A DNA stretch of 64,000 nucleotides from an uncultured Roseobacter sp. (GTDB taxonomy: Bacteria > Pseudomonadota > Alphaproteobacteria > Rhodobacterales > Rhodobacteraceae): assembly GCF_947493125.1 (NCBI RefSeq), contig NZ_CANLQB010000013.1, positions 26,385 through 90,384 of the forward strand, given 5' to 3'. The notes beneath the pieces are model-generated. The model did not search any database. It was not told the DNA's origin and saw only the letters and a list, made by a program, of their open reading frames with translations. Below are positions 17,854 through 26,706 of the stretch, one piece after another. Position numbers and translations under genes: made by a program. Each line of letters starts with the position of its first letter. Position 1 is the first letter of the stretch.

Positions 17854-19278
17854 ATGATCACACCAGTTCTGCTCTGCGGCGGATCGGGCACCCGTCTGTG
17901 GCCCCTGTCGCGCAAATCCTACCCCAAGCAGTTTGCGCAGCTTCTGGAACGGGACTCGCTGTTTCAGGCCTCGGCACAGCGGCTGGCGGGCGCGGACTAT
18001 GCCGCACCGCTCGTCGTCACCGGATCGGATTTCCGCTTCATCGTCACACAGCAGCTGCAGGCCGCAGGCATCGACCCCGGCGCCATCCTCATTGAACCGG
18101 AGGGGCGCAACACCGCGCCCGCAGTGCTCGCCGCAGCGCTGCAGGTGGCGCGCGCGGATCCGGAGGGGCTGATGCTGGTGGCCCCCTCCGATCACGTGGT
18201 GCCTGATGCCGCCGCCTTCCGGGCAGCGGTCGAGGCCGGTGTGGCGGAGGCCCGTGGCGGTCGGCTCGTCACCTTCGGCATCACCCCGACCCACGCCGAG
18301 ACGGGCTATGGCTATCTGGAGCTGTCCACTGCCCCCGAAAACGGCAAGCCGGTGCCCTTGGCGCAGTTCGTGGAAAAGCCCGATGCGGCCCGCGCCCAGG
18401 CGATGCTGGACGATGGGCGGCATCTCTGGAACGCCGGGATCTTCCTGTTCCGGGCCTGCGACATTCTCGATGCGTTCCGGGCCCATGCGCCGCAGCTCAT
18501 CGACCCGGTGACAGCAGCCATCGAGGCCGCGCAGGCGGATCTGGGGTTTCTGAGGCTGGACCCGAAAAGCTGGGCGCAGGCCGAAGACATCTCGATCGAC
18601 TATGCCGTCATGGAAAAGGCGGACAACCTCAGCGTCGTGCCCTTCGCCGCCGGCTGGTCGGACCTGGGCGGCTGGGACGCGGTCTGGCGCGAGATGGGCC
18701 CCGACGACCGGGGCGTGGCCAGCAGCGACCATACCACCGCCATCGACTGCCGCGACACGCTGCTGCGCTCGGAAGCGGATGGGCTCGAACTGGTCGGGAT
18801 CGGGCTTGAGAACATCATTGCCGTGGCCATGCCCGATGCGGTGCTGGTGGCCGACAAATCCCGCGCGCAGGATGTCAAACAGGCGGTGGCCGCGCTGAAG
18901 GAGACATCCACCCTGCAGGCCGAGGCCTTCCCCAAGGACCACCGGCCCTGGGGCTGGTTCGAAAGCCTGGTGATCGGCCAGCGGTTCCAGGTCAAGCGCA
19001 TCCTGGTCAACCCCGGGGCGGCGCTCAGCCTGCAAAGTCACCATCACCGTTCCGAGCACTGGATCGTGGTGGAAGGCACGGCCAAGGTCACCGTGGATGA
19101 CGAGGTGAAACTCGTGACCGAAAACCAGTCGGTCTACATCCCGCTCGGCGCCGTGCACCGGATGGAGAACCCGGGCAAGGTGCCGATGGTGCTGATCGAA
19201 GTGCAGACCGGCTCCTATCTCGGCGAGGACGACATCATCCGCTACGAGGACGTCTACGCGCGCAACGAGTCGGAATAA
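17854..19278 (+). CDS. manC: Mannose-1-phosphate guanylyltransferase / mannose-6-phosphate isomerase
   Basis: The 474-residue bifunctional enzyme has the nucleotidyltransferase signature CGGSGTRLWPLSRKSYPKQF at residues 7-26, FVEKP in the middle, and a cupin-type isomerase domain at the end with the metal-binding HHHRSEHW and a late GAVHRMENPG. The length matches the CpsB/ManC/AlgA family. It makes GDP-mannose from mannose-1-phosphate and isomerises fructose-6-phosphate to mannose-6-phosphate. The phosphomannomutase at 36413 completes the route. GDP-mannose could supply mannose itself, or be turned into other sugars by enzymes not seen here. The start ATG follows AAAGGAAGCGACCCTGT, with AAGGAAG as ribosome site. 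It is divergent from the Gfo/Idh/MocA operon. Confidence 0.95.
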   Translation: MITPVLLCGGSGTRLWPLSRKSYPKQFAQLLERDSLFQASAQRLAGADYAAPLVVTGSDFRFIVTQQLQAAGIDPGAILIEPEGRNTAPAVLAAALQVARADPEGLMLVAPSDHVVPDAAAFRAAVEAGVAEARGGRLVTFGITPTHAETGYGYLELSTAPENGKPVPLAQFVEKPDAARAQAMLDDGRHLWNAGIFLFRACDILDAFRAHAPQLIDPVTAAIEAAQADLGFLRLDPKSWAQAEDISIDYAVMEKADNLSVVPFAAGWSDLGGWDAVWREMGPDDRGVASSDHTTAIDCRDTLLRSEADGLELVGIGLENIIAVAMPDAVLVADKSRAQDVKQAVAALKETSTLQAEAFPKDHRPWGWFESLVIGQRFQVKRILVNPGAALSLQSHHHRSEHWIVVEGTAKVTVDDEVKLVTENQSVYIPLGAVHRMENPGKVPMVLIEVQTGSYLGEDDIIRYEDVYARNESE

Positions 19279-19414
19279 CGCACCCGCGCCTGTGACGCGC
19301 TGTCCCCGGCCGCTGACCGCTTGAGAGCGCGGCACCGGGACTTCGGCAGCAATCCGCCACCTTCCCGATGCGCATGGCCAGTCGGTCCGTTGCGGTCTGG
19401 CTCGGGCCGCCCGG

Positions 19415-20155
19415 TCAGGCCAGCGTGCGCGCCAGGCTTTGCCAGAGCACATCGGCCAGACGCGCGGTGCCTGCCGGGTTGGGGTGGTGCAGATCTTCCT
19501 CCAGCCAGGGCGTGGCATCAGGCAGGAAGGCCTCGGTCACCGGCGCCCGGTGCCAGCCGTGGCTGCGGGCAACCCCCTCGTAATGGGCGATGATGGCTTG
19601 GGCGAAGGTGCCAGGGTCGGCCGGCGGACGCGACAGCGCCCCTGCCCCCCTGCTGTAGACCCTGTGCCGCGGCGGGAAGGCCCAGGTCGGAAACAGAACC
19701 ACCGCCCGCGGTTGCGCCACCTTTGCCATGGCCTGCATGGCGAACGCCGAGCCCCAGCGGTCCGGGGCCCGCAGGCTGACGGTGGAAAAATCCTGCAGAA
19801 CAAGGATATCCCAGCCGCTCTCCAACACCGCGCGGAAAGCGGCGATGCGCTGGGTTTCGATCAGCCGCGCGCCACGCGCCGCGGCCACCGCGATCTGCGG
19901 GGCCGCCCCCTCCGCTTGCGCCCGGGCGCCAATGCGCGCCGCAAGATCATGCCGCAACGTCATGGAGTTGCCGACGAAGAGCACCCGCGGCCCGGGCGCG
20001 CGCGGCAGATCGCGCAGCGTGGCCAGATGCGCCGCCGTCAGATCGGGCGCGCGGCGGGGCGTGGCATGCAGACGGAAGGTCATTGCACCCAACCCGGCAA
20101 GGGCGGCAGCGCCGGCGAGGCCCGCCCCGCCCAGAAGAACCGTTCTGCGTTTCAT
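19415..20155 (-). CDS. SGNH/GDSL-like hydrolase with an N-terminal export signal
   Basis: The ATG at 20155 is set by a strong AAGGAGGGGAG immediately upstream. The 246-residue protein starts MKRRTVLLGGAGLAGAAALA, a signal with twin arginine-like basic residues and a long hydrophobic core, so it is probably exported or membrane-anchored. Block I, FVGNSMTL, holds the candidate nucleophile serine, and DLHHPNPAGTARLA near the C-terminus matches the D-x-x-H block V. SGNH hydrolases near polysaccharide genes often add or remove acetyl groups. This one may remove acyl groups set by one of the acyltransferases in the window. It converges on manC. The substrate is inferred only from context. Confidence 0.75.
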   Translation of the reverse strand: MKRRTVLLGGAGLAGAAALAGLGAMTFRLHATPRRAPDLTAAHLATLRDLPRAPGPRVLFVGNSMTLRHDLAARIGARAQAEGAAPQIAVAAARGARLIETQRIAAFRAVLESGWDILVLQDFSTVSLRAPDRWGSAFAMQAMAKVAQPRAVVLFPTWAFPPRHRVYSRGAGALSRPPADPGTFAQAIIAHYEGVARSHGWHRAPVTEAFLPDATPWLEEDLHHPNPAGTARLADVLWQSLARTLA

Positions 20156-20359
20156 CTCCCCTCCTTGCATCGGGATGCCCGCGCAGGACGGTCTCCCGAA
20201 TGACCGGATCACATATAAAAGGCCTTGTTGCCGGACCGCCGGGAAGGATAGGCTCAGCGCCACGGATCATCAGGGATGCATGCGCTTCAAGGCTACAGAC
20301 CTTGTACAACAGAAGCCGCTTTTGCATAAGCTAGCTCCGCGCAAGACGGAAAAAACAGT

Positions 20360-21133
20360 TTGAACGGCAAGACGGCAGTCATCAACAAGCTACTCGGCCT
20401 CGCGGGGTTGGAATTGCGCCAGCGGGGACGAACAATTTCTGACCTGATGGCACAGCCGCGCCGGGCCAGCGCCGGCTGGGTCATCGAATATATCGGAACC
20501 CAGGGCGTCGGGAAGACCACCCTGAACAACGCGGTACAGAAATGCCTGCGGACGGATTGGTTTTTCCGCTCCGATCTGGGTCAAAACGGCCCTTTCGCAC
20601 AGCCGAGCGCCGCCCTCGAGGATTTGCACCGCGAGATCTACTTCCAGAAGATCAAACGCTTCCAGAAAGAAAACCACAACGCGTGGAAGAGCATCACCGT
20701 CACACGCCAGATGTCGCGCGTCATCAGCGAAAGCCTGACAATCCTGACGCATGATTTTCCGCGGGGCTTCATCCTGGATGAGAGCCTGTTCAAGAACTTC
20801 CCGCGCGAGGTCCTGAAACTCTGCGGCGACACCCCCGAGCCGCTCTGGACAAAACGGGCCTTCATCCACCTGCGCACACGCGACCCCGATTTCGTGGTGT
20901 CGCGCTACCAATCCCGGGTCGAAGAGCGGACCCGCCGCGGCATGCCGCAGATCCCGCCCACCGAAGCGGAAGTCAGGACCCGTGTGCAGGAAGACAACGT
21001 GTTTTTCGACACGATCACCGAAAAGGCGCAGGCCTTCGGCTGCCCGGTGATCGTGATCTATGCCGAGGACACCCAACAGGATAATATCCGCAAGATCATA
21101 GATCTTGAAAAAACCATCCGCGCGCAGGCCTGA
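20360..21133 (+). CDS. P-loop NTPase of unknown function, kinase-like
   Basis: The 257-residue protein starts at a TTG preceded by GACGGAAAA; the next in-frame methionine is 29 codons later and would leave only about a dozen residues before the P-loop. The P-loop EYIGTQGVGKTTL lies near residue 50. A GFILDESLFKNFPRE stretch resembles the acidic second motif of small-molecule or nucleoside kinases, and an HLRTRDPDFVVSRYQSR segment supplies a lid-like arginine-rich region. It sits 34 bases upstream of a sulfotransferase on the same strand. One speculation is a kinase that makes an activated sulfate or sugar phosphate, but the sequence does not show APS-kinase motifs clearly. I do not recognise the family. 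Confidence 0.7.
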   Translation: MNGKTAVINKLLGLAGLELRQRGRTISDLMAQPRRASAGWVIEYIGTQGVGKTTLNNAVQKCLRTDWFFRSDLGQNGPFAQPSAALEDLHREIYFQKIKRFQKENHNAWKSITVTRQMSRVISESLTILTHDFPRGFILDESLFKNFPREVLKLCGDTPEPLWTKRAFIHLRTRDPDFVVSRYQSRVEERTRRGMPQIPPTEAEVRTRVQEDNVFFDTITEKAQAFGCPVIVIYAEDTQQDNIRKIIDLEKTIRAQA

Positions 21134-21167
21134 CCGCCCCTTTGCCAAACGGGATACCCGATCATCC

Positions 21168-22025
21168 ATGCCGAAGTTACGCTCCAGATTTGCGCAGCTC
21201 GTTCCCTCCAAACTCCGACCGCTGCTGAAACGGCAGATCCGGCGATTTGACCGTCTGCGCGGGCTGAGCGGCGCGCGCAACCGCCCCGGTGTGGTGCTGA
21301 TGCTGCATGTGGGCCGCTGCGGCAGCACCGTGCTGGCCAATCTGCTGGCGCAGAACGACCAGGTGCACTGGGACGGCAAACTGCCCCGCAAGGCGCTGCA
21401 GCTTTATGGCGAGGGGGTCCGCGACATCGACCACACCCGCTGGATCGCGGAGCAATTCGCGATTTCGGGAGACCGGTTTTACGGCTTCGAATTCAAGATC
21501 CTCGCCGACCAGTATCCGTCGATCTTCGGCACCAGCACCGCTGATTTCCTGCGCGCCTGCCGCGAGATCGGCGTCACCCACTACATTCTTCTGGCGCGGC
21601 GCAACACGCTGCGCCACGTGGTGTCGCACTATGCCAGCAAAAGCCGCGGCAACTGGCACGCCAACACGGCAGAGGCGGTGCAGAAGAAAGTGTTCTCCCT
21701 CGACATCGACGCCATCTCGACCGGACAGGCGCCGGGGCGGCCCCTGCTGGAGTATCTCGCCGAGGTCGATGCCGCCCATGCCGAGGTCCGCGCCCTGCTG
21801 GCCGGGGAAAACTTTCTCGAACTGGAATACGAGCGCGACATCGACGCCGCCGGGGCGGAAACCGCCTATGCCCGCGTCTGCGCCTTCCTTGGCATCCCGC
21901 CCGGCGCGGTCGAGATACGCAACCGCAAGATGAATCCTTTCCCTCTCGACAACGTGCTGGAGAATTATGACGCGGTTGAGCGTGCGCTGGCCGGCACCGA
22001 CTTCGCCTGGATGAGTAAGGATTAA
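21168..22025 (+). CDS. Sulfotransferase-like protein
   Basis: Starting at the ATG at 21168, just after the upstream gene stops, the protein has 285 residues; a longer start at 21105 would overlap that gene. LMLHVGRCGSTVLANLLAQN near residue 46 is a 5'-phosphosulfate-binding loop (G-R-C-G-S-T) of PAPS-dependent sulfotransferases. A later LLARRNTLRHVVSHY segment supplies the R-x(n)-S of the 3'-phosphate-binding motif. The C-terminal N-P-F-x-L-x-N-V-x-E-N-Y-D pattern is also usual in this group. It would sulfate a polysaccharide or lipid sugar in the cytoplasm. It is one of four sulfotransferase-like genes in the window. The acceptor is unknown. Confidence 0.85.
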   Translation: MPKLRSRFAQLVPSKLRPLLKRQIRRFDRLRGLSGARNRPGVVLMLHVGRCGSTVLANLLAQNDQVHWDGKLPRKALQLYGEGVRDIDHTRWIAEQFAISGDRFYGFEFKILADQYPSIFGTSTADFLRACREIGVTHYILLARRNTLRHVVSHYASKSRGNWHANTAEAVQKKVFSLDIDAISTGQAPGRPLLEYLAEVDAAHAEVRALLAGENFLELEYERDIDAAGAETAYARVCAFLGIPPGAVEIRNRKMNPFPLDNVLENYDAVERALAGTDFAWMSKD

Positions 22026-22097
22026 CCCAATCGCCAGAATTGCCTTGACCCAATTGCCGGGATTCTGACTAATTGACAGATAGTTAATTTTTTAGTG

Positions 22098-22715
22098 ATG
22101 GACATTATGCGGTATGTGGTCTGGCTTCTTCTTGCCTGCTTCTTCGGGGTGACGGCACAAACGGCTCAGGCAGCTCCTCTGCCGACGGAGCCGCCTTACG
22201 TGATCACGGTCACCTTCAAGCAAAGAATGATCAGTGACATGACGCTGGACATGCGCACCGGTGCCGAAACATGGCATCGGCCGAATGGCCGCACACGGGA
22301 CGTGACCTTCTCCTTCCTGTCCGACGAGATGGATCACTTCCGCCGGGACGGGAACGCCATTTCCATGGAATGGGGCGGGTCCCGGTATTATTCCTACCGC
22401 TTCAACTACGATTTCGACACGCGCCTGGGCGCGCTGCACTTCGGTGACGGGATCGATCTGGCCGACAGCTACAGCTTCGACGGCAGGACCGGCACGCATT
22501 GGATCGGCGAGGACGTGTGGCCCTATCACTACTCCACCCGCAGCAAGTTGCGCCGGGTTGGGGTCTTTCTGTCCACACCGGCCCCGAACGGCGCCGCGGA
22601 TGTGGCGCTGCCGCAAGCCCCGCTGCCCGCGACCCTGCCCATGCTGGCCGCAGGTGTCATCGGGTTCGCGCTCCTGCGGCGGCGGCGTTTGCAGCGTTCA
22701 GGCCGGGCGCTCTGA
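22098..22715 (+). CDS. VPLPA-CTERM-like exosortase cargo protein (variant APLPA motif)
   Basis: The 205-residue protein has a cleavable signal (hydrophobic run about 6-20, A-Q-A cleavage near residue 26) and a C-terminal sorting region: a PLPATLPMLAAG motif, a hydrophobic helix and a basic RRRR tail. This matches the VPLPA-CTERM tripartite signal recognised by XrtD-type exosortases, with the first residue alanine instead of valine. The body between is rich in aromatic and charged residues and resembles no domain I know. It would be exported by Sec, then cut and perhaps joined to surface material by the exosortase encoded at 24950. Start codons at 22095 (GTG), 22098 and 22107 are all possible. 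Its end overlaps the convergent acyltransferase gene by 18 bases. Confidence 0.8.
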   Translation: MDIMRYVVWLLLACFFGVTAQTAQAAPLPTEPPYVITVTFKQRMISDMTLDMRTGAETWHRPNGRTRDVTFSFLSDEMDHFRRDGNAISMEWGGSRYYSYRFNYDFDTRLGALHFGDGIDLADSYSFDGRTGTHWIGEDVWPYHYSTRSKLRRVGVFLSTPAPNGAADVALPQAPLPATLPMLAAGVIGFALLRRRRLQRSGRAL

Positions 22716-23816
22716 CGACGGGCGCTTCGGTGTCGGGCGGAAGCGCTGAAAATACCGCTCGAGCGTGCGGAAACTCACCTCGGCGACCAGGCAGGCCAGC
22801 ACCGCGAAGACAATGAACACAACCCATTTCGGGAGCGATGCTGTCGGCAGGATCCGGTGCGTGACGTCCAGTACGATCAGGTGATAGAGATAGATGCCGT
22901 AGCTGATCGCCCCGATGCGCGCCACCAGCCGCTGCTGCAGAAAGGGGCTGAGCGCGTTTTTCTCGCGCACCAGAAGGGCGATGAGGCAATAGGTCATGGT
23001 GAGGTGGATCGCAAAGCTCGGCAGACCCGTCAGATTGCCCGGAAGGACCTGGAACAGCACCCCCATCACCGCAAAGCCGGTCAGCGCCGCCCCGCGCCAG
23101 CCTGCGATCGCATCCAGAAGCGCATAGCCCCGCCGCCGGTGCAGCAGAATGGCCGCCAGCGACCCCAGAATGATCGGCGTATAGGCGGCACTGGGCAGGA
23201 TGACCCGAAGCGGCCCGGCATAGCGCTCGAACGGACCACCAAAGGCCCCCATGTGCAGCGCCAGGTTCACCGCCACGAACGCAAGGCAGACCGGGATCAG
23301 GATCCTGAGCGGCAAAAGCACCACCAGCAGCGGCCAGAGCATGTAATACTGTTCTTCCACCGAGAGCGACCAGGTGATCGTCAGCAGCGGGATGTGATCG
23401 ATCAGAAAATTCGACAGGAACAGGTAGTAGAAGGGCAGAAGCTCAAGCAGCTCGCTGCGCCCTTTCACGACGATGAAATAGCCCGACACACAGGTCACCA
23501 CGAAGAAATAGACCGGTATGATGCGCAGGATCCGCCGCATGTAGAACCCGCGCAGCGAAATGCCGCCCGTTTCATCGGCTTCGCGCAGAAGCAGCGTGGT
23601 GATCAGATACCCGCTCAGCACAAAGAAGAAATCGACACCGAGAAACCCGCGCCGGAAGCCAAGCCACTGCTCCAGATAGGGAAAGGGCGTGAAATGGTGC
23701 CAGAGCACCATGAAGATGCAGATGAAGCGCAACCCGTCGAGGTTGCCGAAGCGCCGCCGCGCCCGATAGGCCTGCCAGCCGGCGGCGCCCGTGGTGTCTA
23801 CTTGGGTCCCTTGCAT
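22698..23816 (-). CDS. Acyltransferase-3 family membrane protein (OafA-like)
   Basis: The 372-residue protein has the classical N-terminal signature NLDGLRFICIFMVLWHHFTPF, with H in W-H-H as the likely catalytic base, followed by GFLGVDFFFVLSGYLIT. About ten membrane helices follow. The pattern matches OafA/YrhL-type O-acyltransferases acting on polysaccharides. The ATG at 23816 has AGAAGGA a few bases upstream, and it overlaps the glycosyltransferase gene by 19 bases, so the two are probably translated together. It is the second stand-alone acyltransferase-3 in the window, in addition to the one in the triple fusion. Acyl group and acceptor are unknown. Confidence 0.92.
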   Translation of the reverse strand: MQGTQVDTTGAAGWQAYRARRRFGNLDGLRFICIFMVLWHHFTPFPYLEQWLGFRRGFLGVDFFFVLSGYLITTLLLREADETGGISLRGFYMRRILRIIPVYFFVVTCVSGYFIVVKGRSELLELLPFYYLFLSNFLIDHIPLLTITWSLSVEEQYYMLWPLLVVLLPLRILIPVCLAFVAVNLALHMGAFGGPFERYAGPLRVILPSAAYTPIILGSLAAILLHRRRGYALLDAIAGWRGAALTGFAVMGVLFQVLPGNLTGLPSFAIHLTMTYCLIALLVREKNALSPFLQQRLVARIGAISYGIYLYHLIVLDVTHRILPTASLPKWVVFIVFAVLACLVAEVSFRTLERYFQRFRPTPKRPSSERPA

Positions 23817-24865
23817 AGGTCCTTCTCCAGCGTCTCCCAGGCGTTCAGCAGGGTCTCCCGCGCCACCTCCACACTATAGCGCGCCGCGATCTCCGCCGCC
23901 GCATGGGCGCGCAGGGCGTCCAGCGCGCTTGGGTCCGCGCGATACTCTGTCACGATCCGTTCCAGTTGCGCCACCATGCCGATCATGTCGTGATGTTCCA
24001 CCACGAACCCCGTCTCGGCGGTGAAATACTCGTTCCCCCCGACCCCTGTATAGCCCACCACGATACAGCCCGCCGCCATCGCCTCCGCCGCCGGCAGGCC
24101 GAACCCTTCCATGTTGGAAAAGGACAAAAAGATCAGGCTCTCGTTCAGGATGCGGTCGCGCTCCGCGTTCGACATGTTCTCGATGGCGATGACCGGGATA
24201 TCCGCAAAGGCCGCCCGGCGGCGCAGCGTGGCGGCAACCCGCTGGCTTTGCGGGCGCAGCTTGCGGGGCATATAAGCGATCTGCAGCCGCTTGGGATGAT
24301 CCGCGCGCAGACCGGGGCCGGAAACGGGCAGCGTCAGCCGCAGCGGCCTCCGGCCCAGCAGCACCTCGACCGCCTGCCCGGCGACCTGAGAGGTGGCCAG
24401 CACCGCCGCGAAAGTCTCATGCGCATTCTCGCGGTCTTGCCCATAGGCGCGCATCAATGCTGTCGGATCCTGCGCGAACAGCACCTGAGGCCGGCCCGCG
24501 AAGAGGCGCGCATAGTTGGGGTAGCCGAACTCCGGCAATACGTAGACATCGCGGGGCTCAGGGAGAAACCGCGGGTTGCGCGGGTTGCGGCGCCATTCCT
24601 GCGCATACTGGCGCAGATCCGCGAGCCGCCGCCCAAGGGGCTTGCGCGCCCGCAGGCGGACCAGGTCGGGCAGGTGGAACACCTGGCGCGGCGCCTCGGC
24701 GAAAGGATAGCGGTGCGCGGGCCCGGCGTGCACAAGGGCCACGTCGTATCCCGCGGCCTCCAGGGCCACCGCAAAGTCGTAGATGACCGCCTGCCCACCC
24801 ATCGGGCGGGCGATATCGGGCAGGATGAAGCAATAGCGCGACCGGTCCGCGCCGCCGCCGGTCAT
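23798..24865 (-). CDS. GT4-family glycosyltransferase
   Basis: The ATG at 24865 is preferred because it begins just before the first beta strand (RYCFILPDIARPMGGQAVIYDF); the longer start at 24907 adds only a cysteine-rich tail without conserved features. The 355-residue protein has the GT-B fold marks: an N-terminal G-G glycine pair and, near the C-terminus, FLSFSNMEGFGLPAAEAMAAGCIVVGYTGVGG, which contains the E-x7-E motif of GT4 retaining transferases. It would add a sugar from a nucleotide donor to a lipid-linked acceptor at the cytoplasmic face. It overlaps the acyltransferase downstream and lies 84 bases after the exosortase gene. Donor and acceptor are unknown. Confidence 0.9.
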   Translation of the reverse strand: MTGGGADRSRYCFILPDIARPMGGQAVIYDFAVALEAAGYDVALVHAGPAHRYPFAEAPRQVFHLPDLVRLRARKPLGRRLADLRQYAQEWRRNPRNPRFLPEPRDVYVLPEFGYPNYARLFAGRPQVLFAQDPTALMRAYGQDRENAHETFAAVLATSQVAGQAVEVLLGRRPLRLTLPVSGPGLRADHPKRLQIAYMPRKLRPQSQRVAATLRRRAAFADIPVIAIENMSNAERDRILNESLIFLSFSNMEGFGLPAAEAMAAGCIVVGYTGVGGNEYFTAETGFVVEHHDMIGMVAQLERIVTEYRADPSALDALRAHAAAEIAARYSVEVARETLLNAWETLEKDLCKGPK

Positions 24866-24949
24866 GCGACCGCAGCCGCTGCCGCACGGCTGGCGCACGC
24901 AGGACACGCCGGAGATGGCAGAGACATCGTCACGTGAGGTCTTTCCCGG

Positions 24950-26557
24950 TCAGCTGCCCAGCGGAATGAACCGCGGCAAGGGCTTCTGAATGGCTTTGAG
25001 GACCTCCATCAGCCGAGCCTCGGCGGCGGCATCGGGTTCGTTGCGCTGGATCGGCGTCGTCAGCCGCACGAGCGCACCGTCGGTGCGGCCGGTGCGAACC
25101 CCGTCCACCATCAGCCAGAACTTGGCGGCGAAATCCCAGGCCACCCGGCGCTCTTTCTGCTGGAACCAGTAGAAGACCATCATCCGGGTCTCCCCCTTCT
25201 GGATGATCGCGCGGTTCACCCGGAAGGGCACGTCGCTGGCCATGGCTGCGGTCAGATCGGTCCGCTCCAGCCAGGCGATCTCCCAGCCCGATCCGGGCAG
25301 GCAGACCTCGGGGCTGTGCACCCCGCCCTTGGACTGGTCGTCGTACCAGGCCATGAACAGGTTCACGCGGCCATCGACACCGGGCTTGACGAAGGACACC
25401 TGATGATAGTCATCCGCGCCCAGCTTGCGCGCCACGCCCGGCTTGAGGAATTCGCGCGTTCCGACCTGCGTCCAGCCGTCGAGCTCGCGCGGGAAGAGCG
25501 CGAAGCTGTCCCGGTCGGGCGCGTTGGTGCCCCGCTCCGGCAGCGCCTGAAGCGCCACAGCCGCCGCGATCATCGCCGCACTCGCGGTCACCAGAGCCGC
25601 GGAAGGATAGACGAAGCGGACCCGGGCCAGCTGCGTGCCGAGCCCGTCGGTGTCGAGATCGAGCGCCTGTGCCAGCGAGGGCTTCTCGGGGTGCAGCCAG
25701 AGCATCATCCAGGCCAGCCCGAAGAGGATCACGATACAGGCCAGGAAGATGACCCAGCCCTCGAAGAAATGCGTGAAGCCGTCCAGCCACTCCACCCCGT
25801 AATACTGCACGATGACACCGGCCACGGCGATCCGGAAGGAGTTCATCACGATGGCGATCGGCACCGCCGCCAGCAGCAGCGTGACCTTGTGCCAGGCCGG
25901 CCCTTTGTAGAGCGTGGCGAAGATGTAGGAAAAGCTCATGATCGGGAACATGTAGCGCAGCCCCGAACAGGCCTCGGCCACATGCAGCTTGAGGATCCCC
26001 AGATCGATGATGTTGCCGTCGAGGAAAACCGGCACATCCATCAGCCGCAGGAACCAGACCCCCAGTTCCGAGGACATGAACTGCAGGCTCGTGGTGACCT
26101 TGAAATAGATCACCCCCGGCAGCGGCAGCATGAAGACCAGGTGCAGAACCCCGGGCCAGAAGTGCCGTCCCGTGTGCCAGCCCCAGCTGATCAGCAGAAT
26201 GCCCGCCACCCAGAGGATCAGCGCATAGGCCACGATGTCGTCGATGTTGGAGAGAATCCCCAGCAGACCGAGCATGATGGAGAAAAAGACCACCGCCACA
26301 CCTGGCCAGCGGTCGTTTTTCTGTCCCGGAACAACCGGCACCTCGCGCAGCTGTTTGAGAAACAGCAGGGCGGAGAGCACCGGGATCAGCGGGCCATGGC
26401 TGTATTCCGGCAGTTGCCAGGCCGCCAGCAGCGCCTCGATCCCATTGGAGAAGAACAGGCCGGCGCCCACAATCGTGACCAGGAGCCAGAAAACACCCCA
26501 GTTGAGAAAGCCGGACACATCCGACCGTGGCGGCGAATTTGATGTTGTACTCGTCAT
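24950..26557 (-). CDS. xrtD: Exosortase fused to an EpsI domain (XrtD type, VPLPA-CTERM sorting)
   Basis: The 535-residue protein has an N-terminal exosortase domain with about eight membrane helices and the catalytic triad region: C197 in AEACSGLRYMF, R242 in MNSFRIAVAG and H263 in DGFTHFFEGW. From about residue 325 a soluble EpsI-type domain (DUF3485) follows, with GGVHSPEVCLPGSGW and a YWFQQ segment. This fused architecture is the exosortase D (XrtD) type, specific for VPLPA-CTERM signals. Four VPLPA-CTERM-like proteins are encoded in the window, at 22098, 29131, 29915 and 61685. The enzyme sits in the inner membrane and should cleave the C-terminal signal on the outer side and transfer the protein to an acceptor, perhaps the polysaccharide. 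Assignment is firm; the acceptor is not known. Confidence 0.94.
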   Translation of the reverse strand: MTSTTSNSPPRSDVSGFLNWGVFWLLVTIVGAGLFFSNGIEALLAAWQLPEYSHGPLIPVLSALLFLKQLREVPVVPGQKNDRWPGVAVVFFSIMLGLLGILSNIDDIVAYALILWVAGILLISWGWHTGRHFWPGVLHLVFMLPLPGVIYFKVTTSLQFMSSELGVWFLRLMDVPVFLDGNIIDLGILKLHVAEACSGLRYMFPIMSFSYIFATLYKGPAWHKVTLLLAAVPIAIVMNSFRIAVAGVIVQYYGVEWLDGFTHFFEGWVIFLACIVILFGLAWMMLWLHPEKPSLAQALDLDTDGLGTQLARVRFVYPSAALVTASAAMIAAAVALQALPERGTNAPDRDSFALFPRELDGWTQVGTREFLKPGVARKLGADDYHQVSFVKPGVDGRVNLFMAWYDDQSKGGVHSPEVCLPGSGWEIAWLERTDLTAAMASDVPFRVNRAIIQKGETRMMVFYWFQQKERRVAWDFAAKFWLMVDGVRTGRTDGALVRLTTPIQRNEPDAAAEARLMEVLKAIQKPLPRFIPLGS

Positions 26558-26706
26558 AATCAGCTCACACCTAAAAACTCAAAGAATGCTCGACGCGCTT
26601 ATACCGCGAAGTCGGCCTTCTTTCGTCATCAAATTTTCGACAGATCTTCCTTATCGGATAACGGGTTTCAAGGCAATCGACCGCGGCGGTCTGCCGATCT
26701 TCCCGG

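Noticed and set aside
17752..19518. 588-codon minus-strand open frame
   Set aside because: Antisense to manC, whose motifs are all present on the plus strand.
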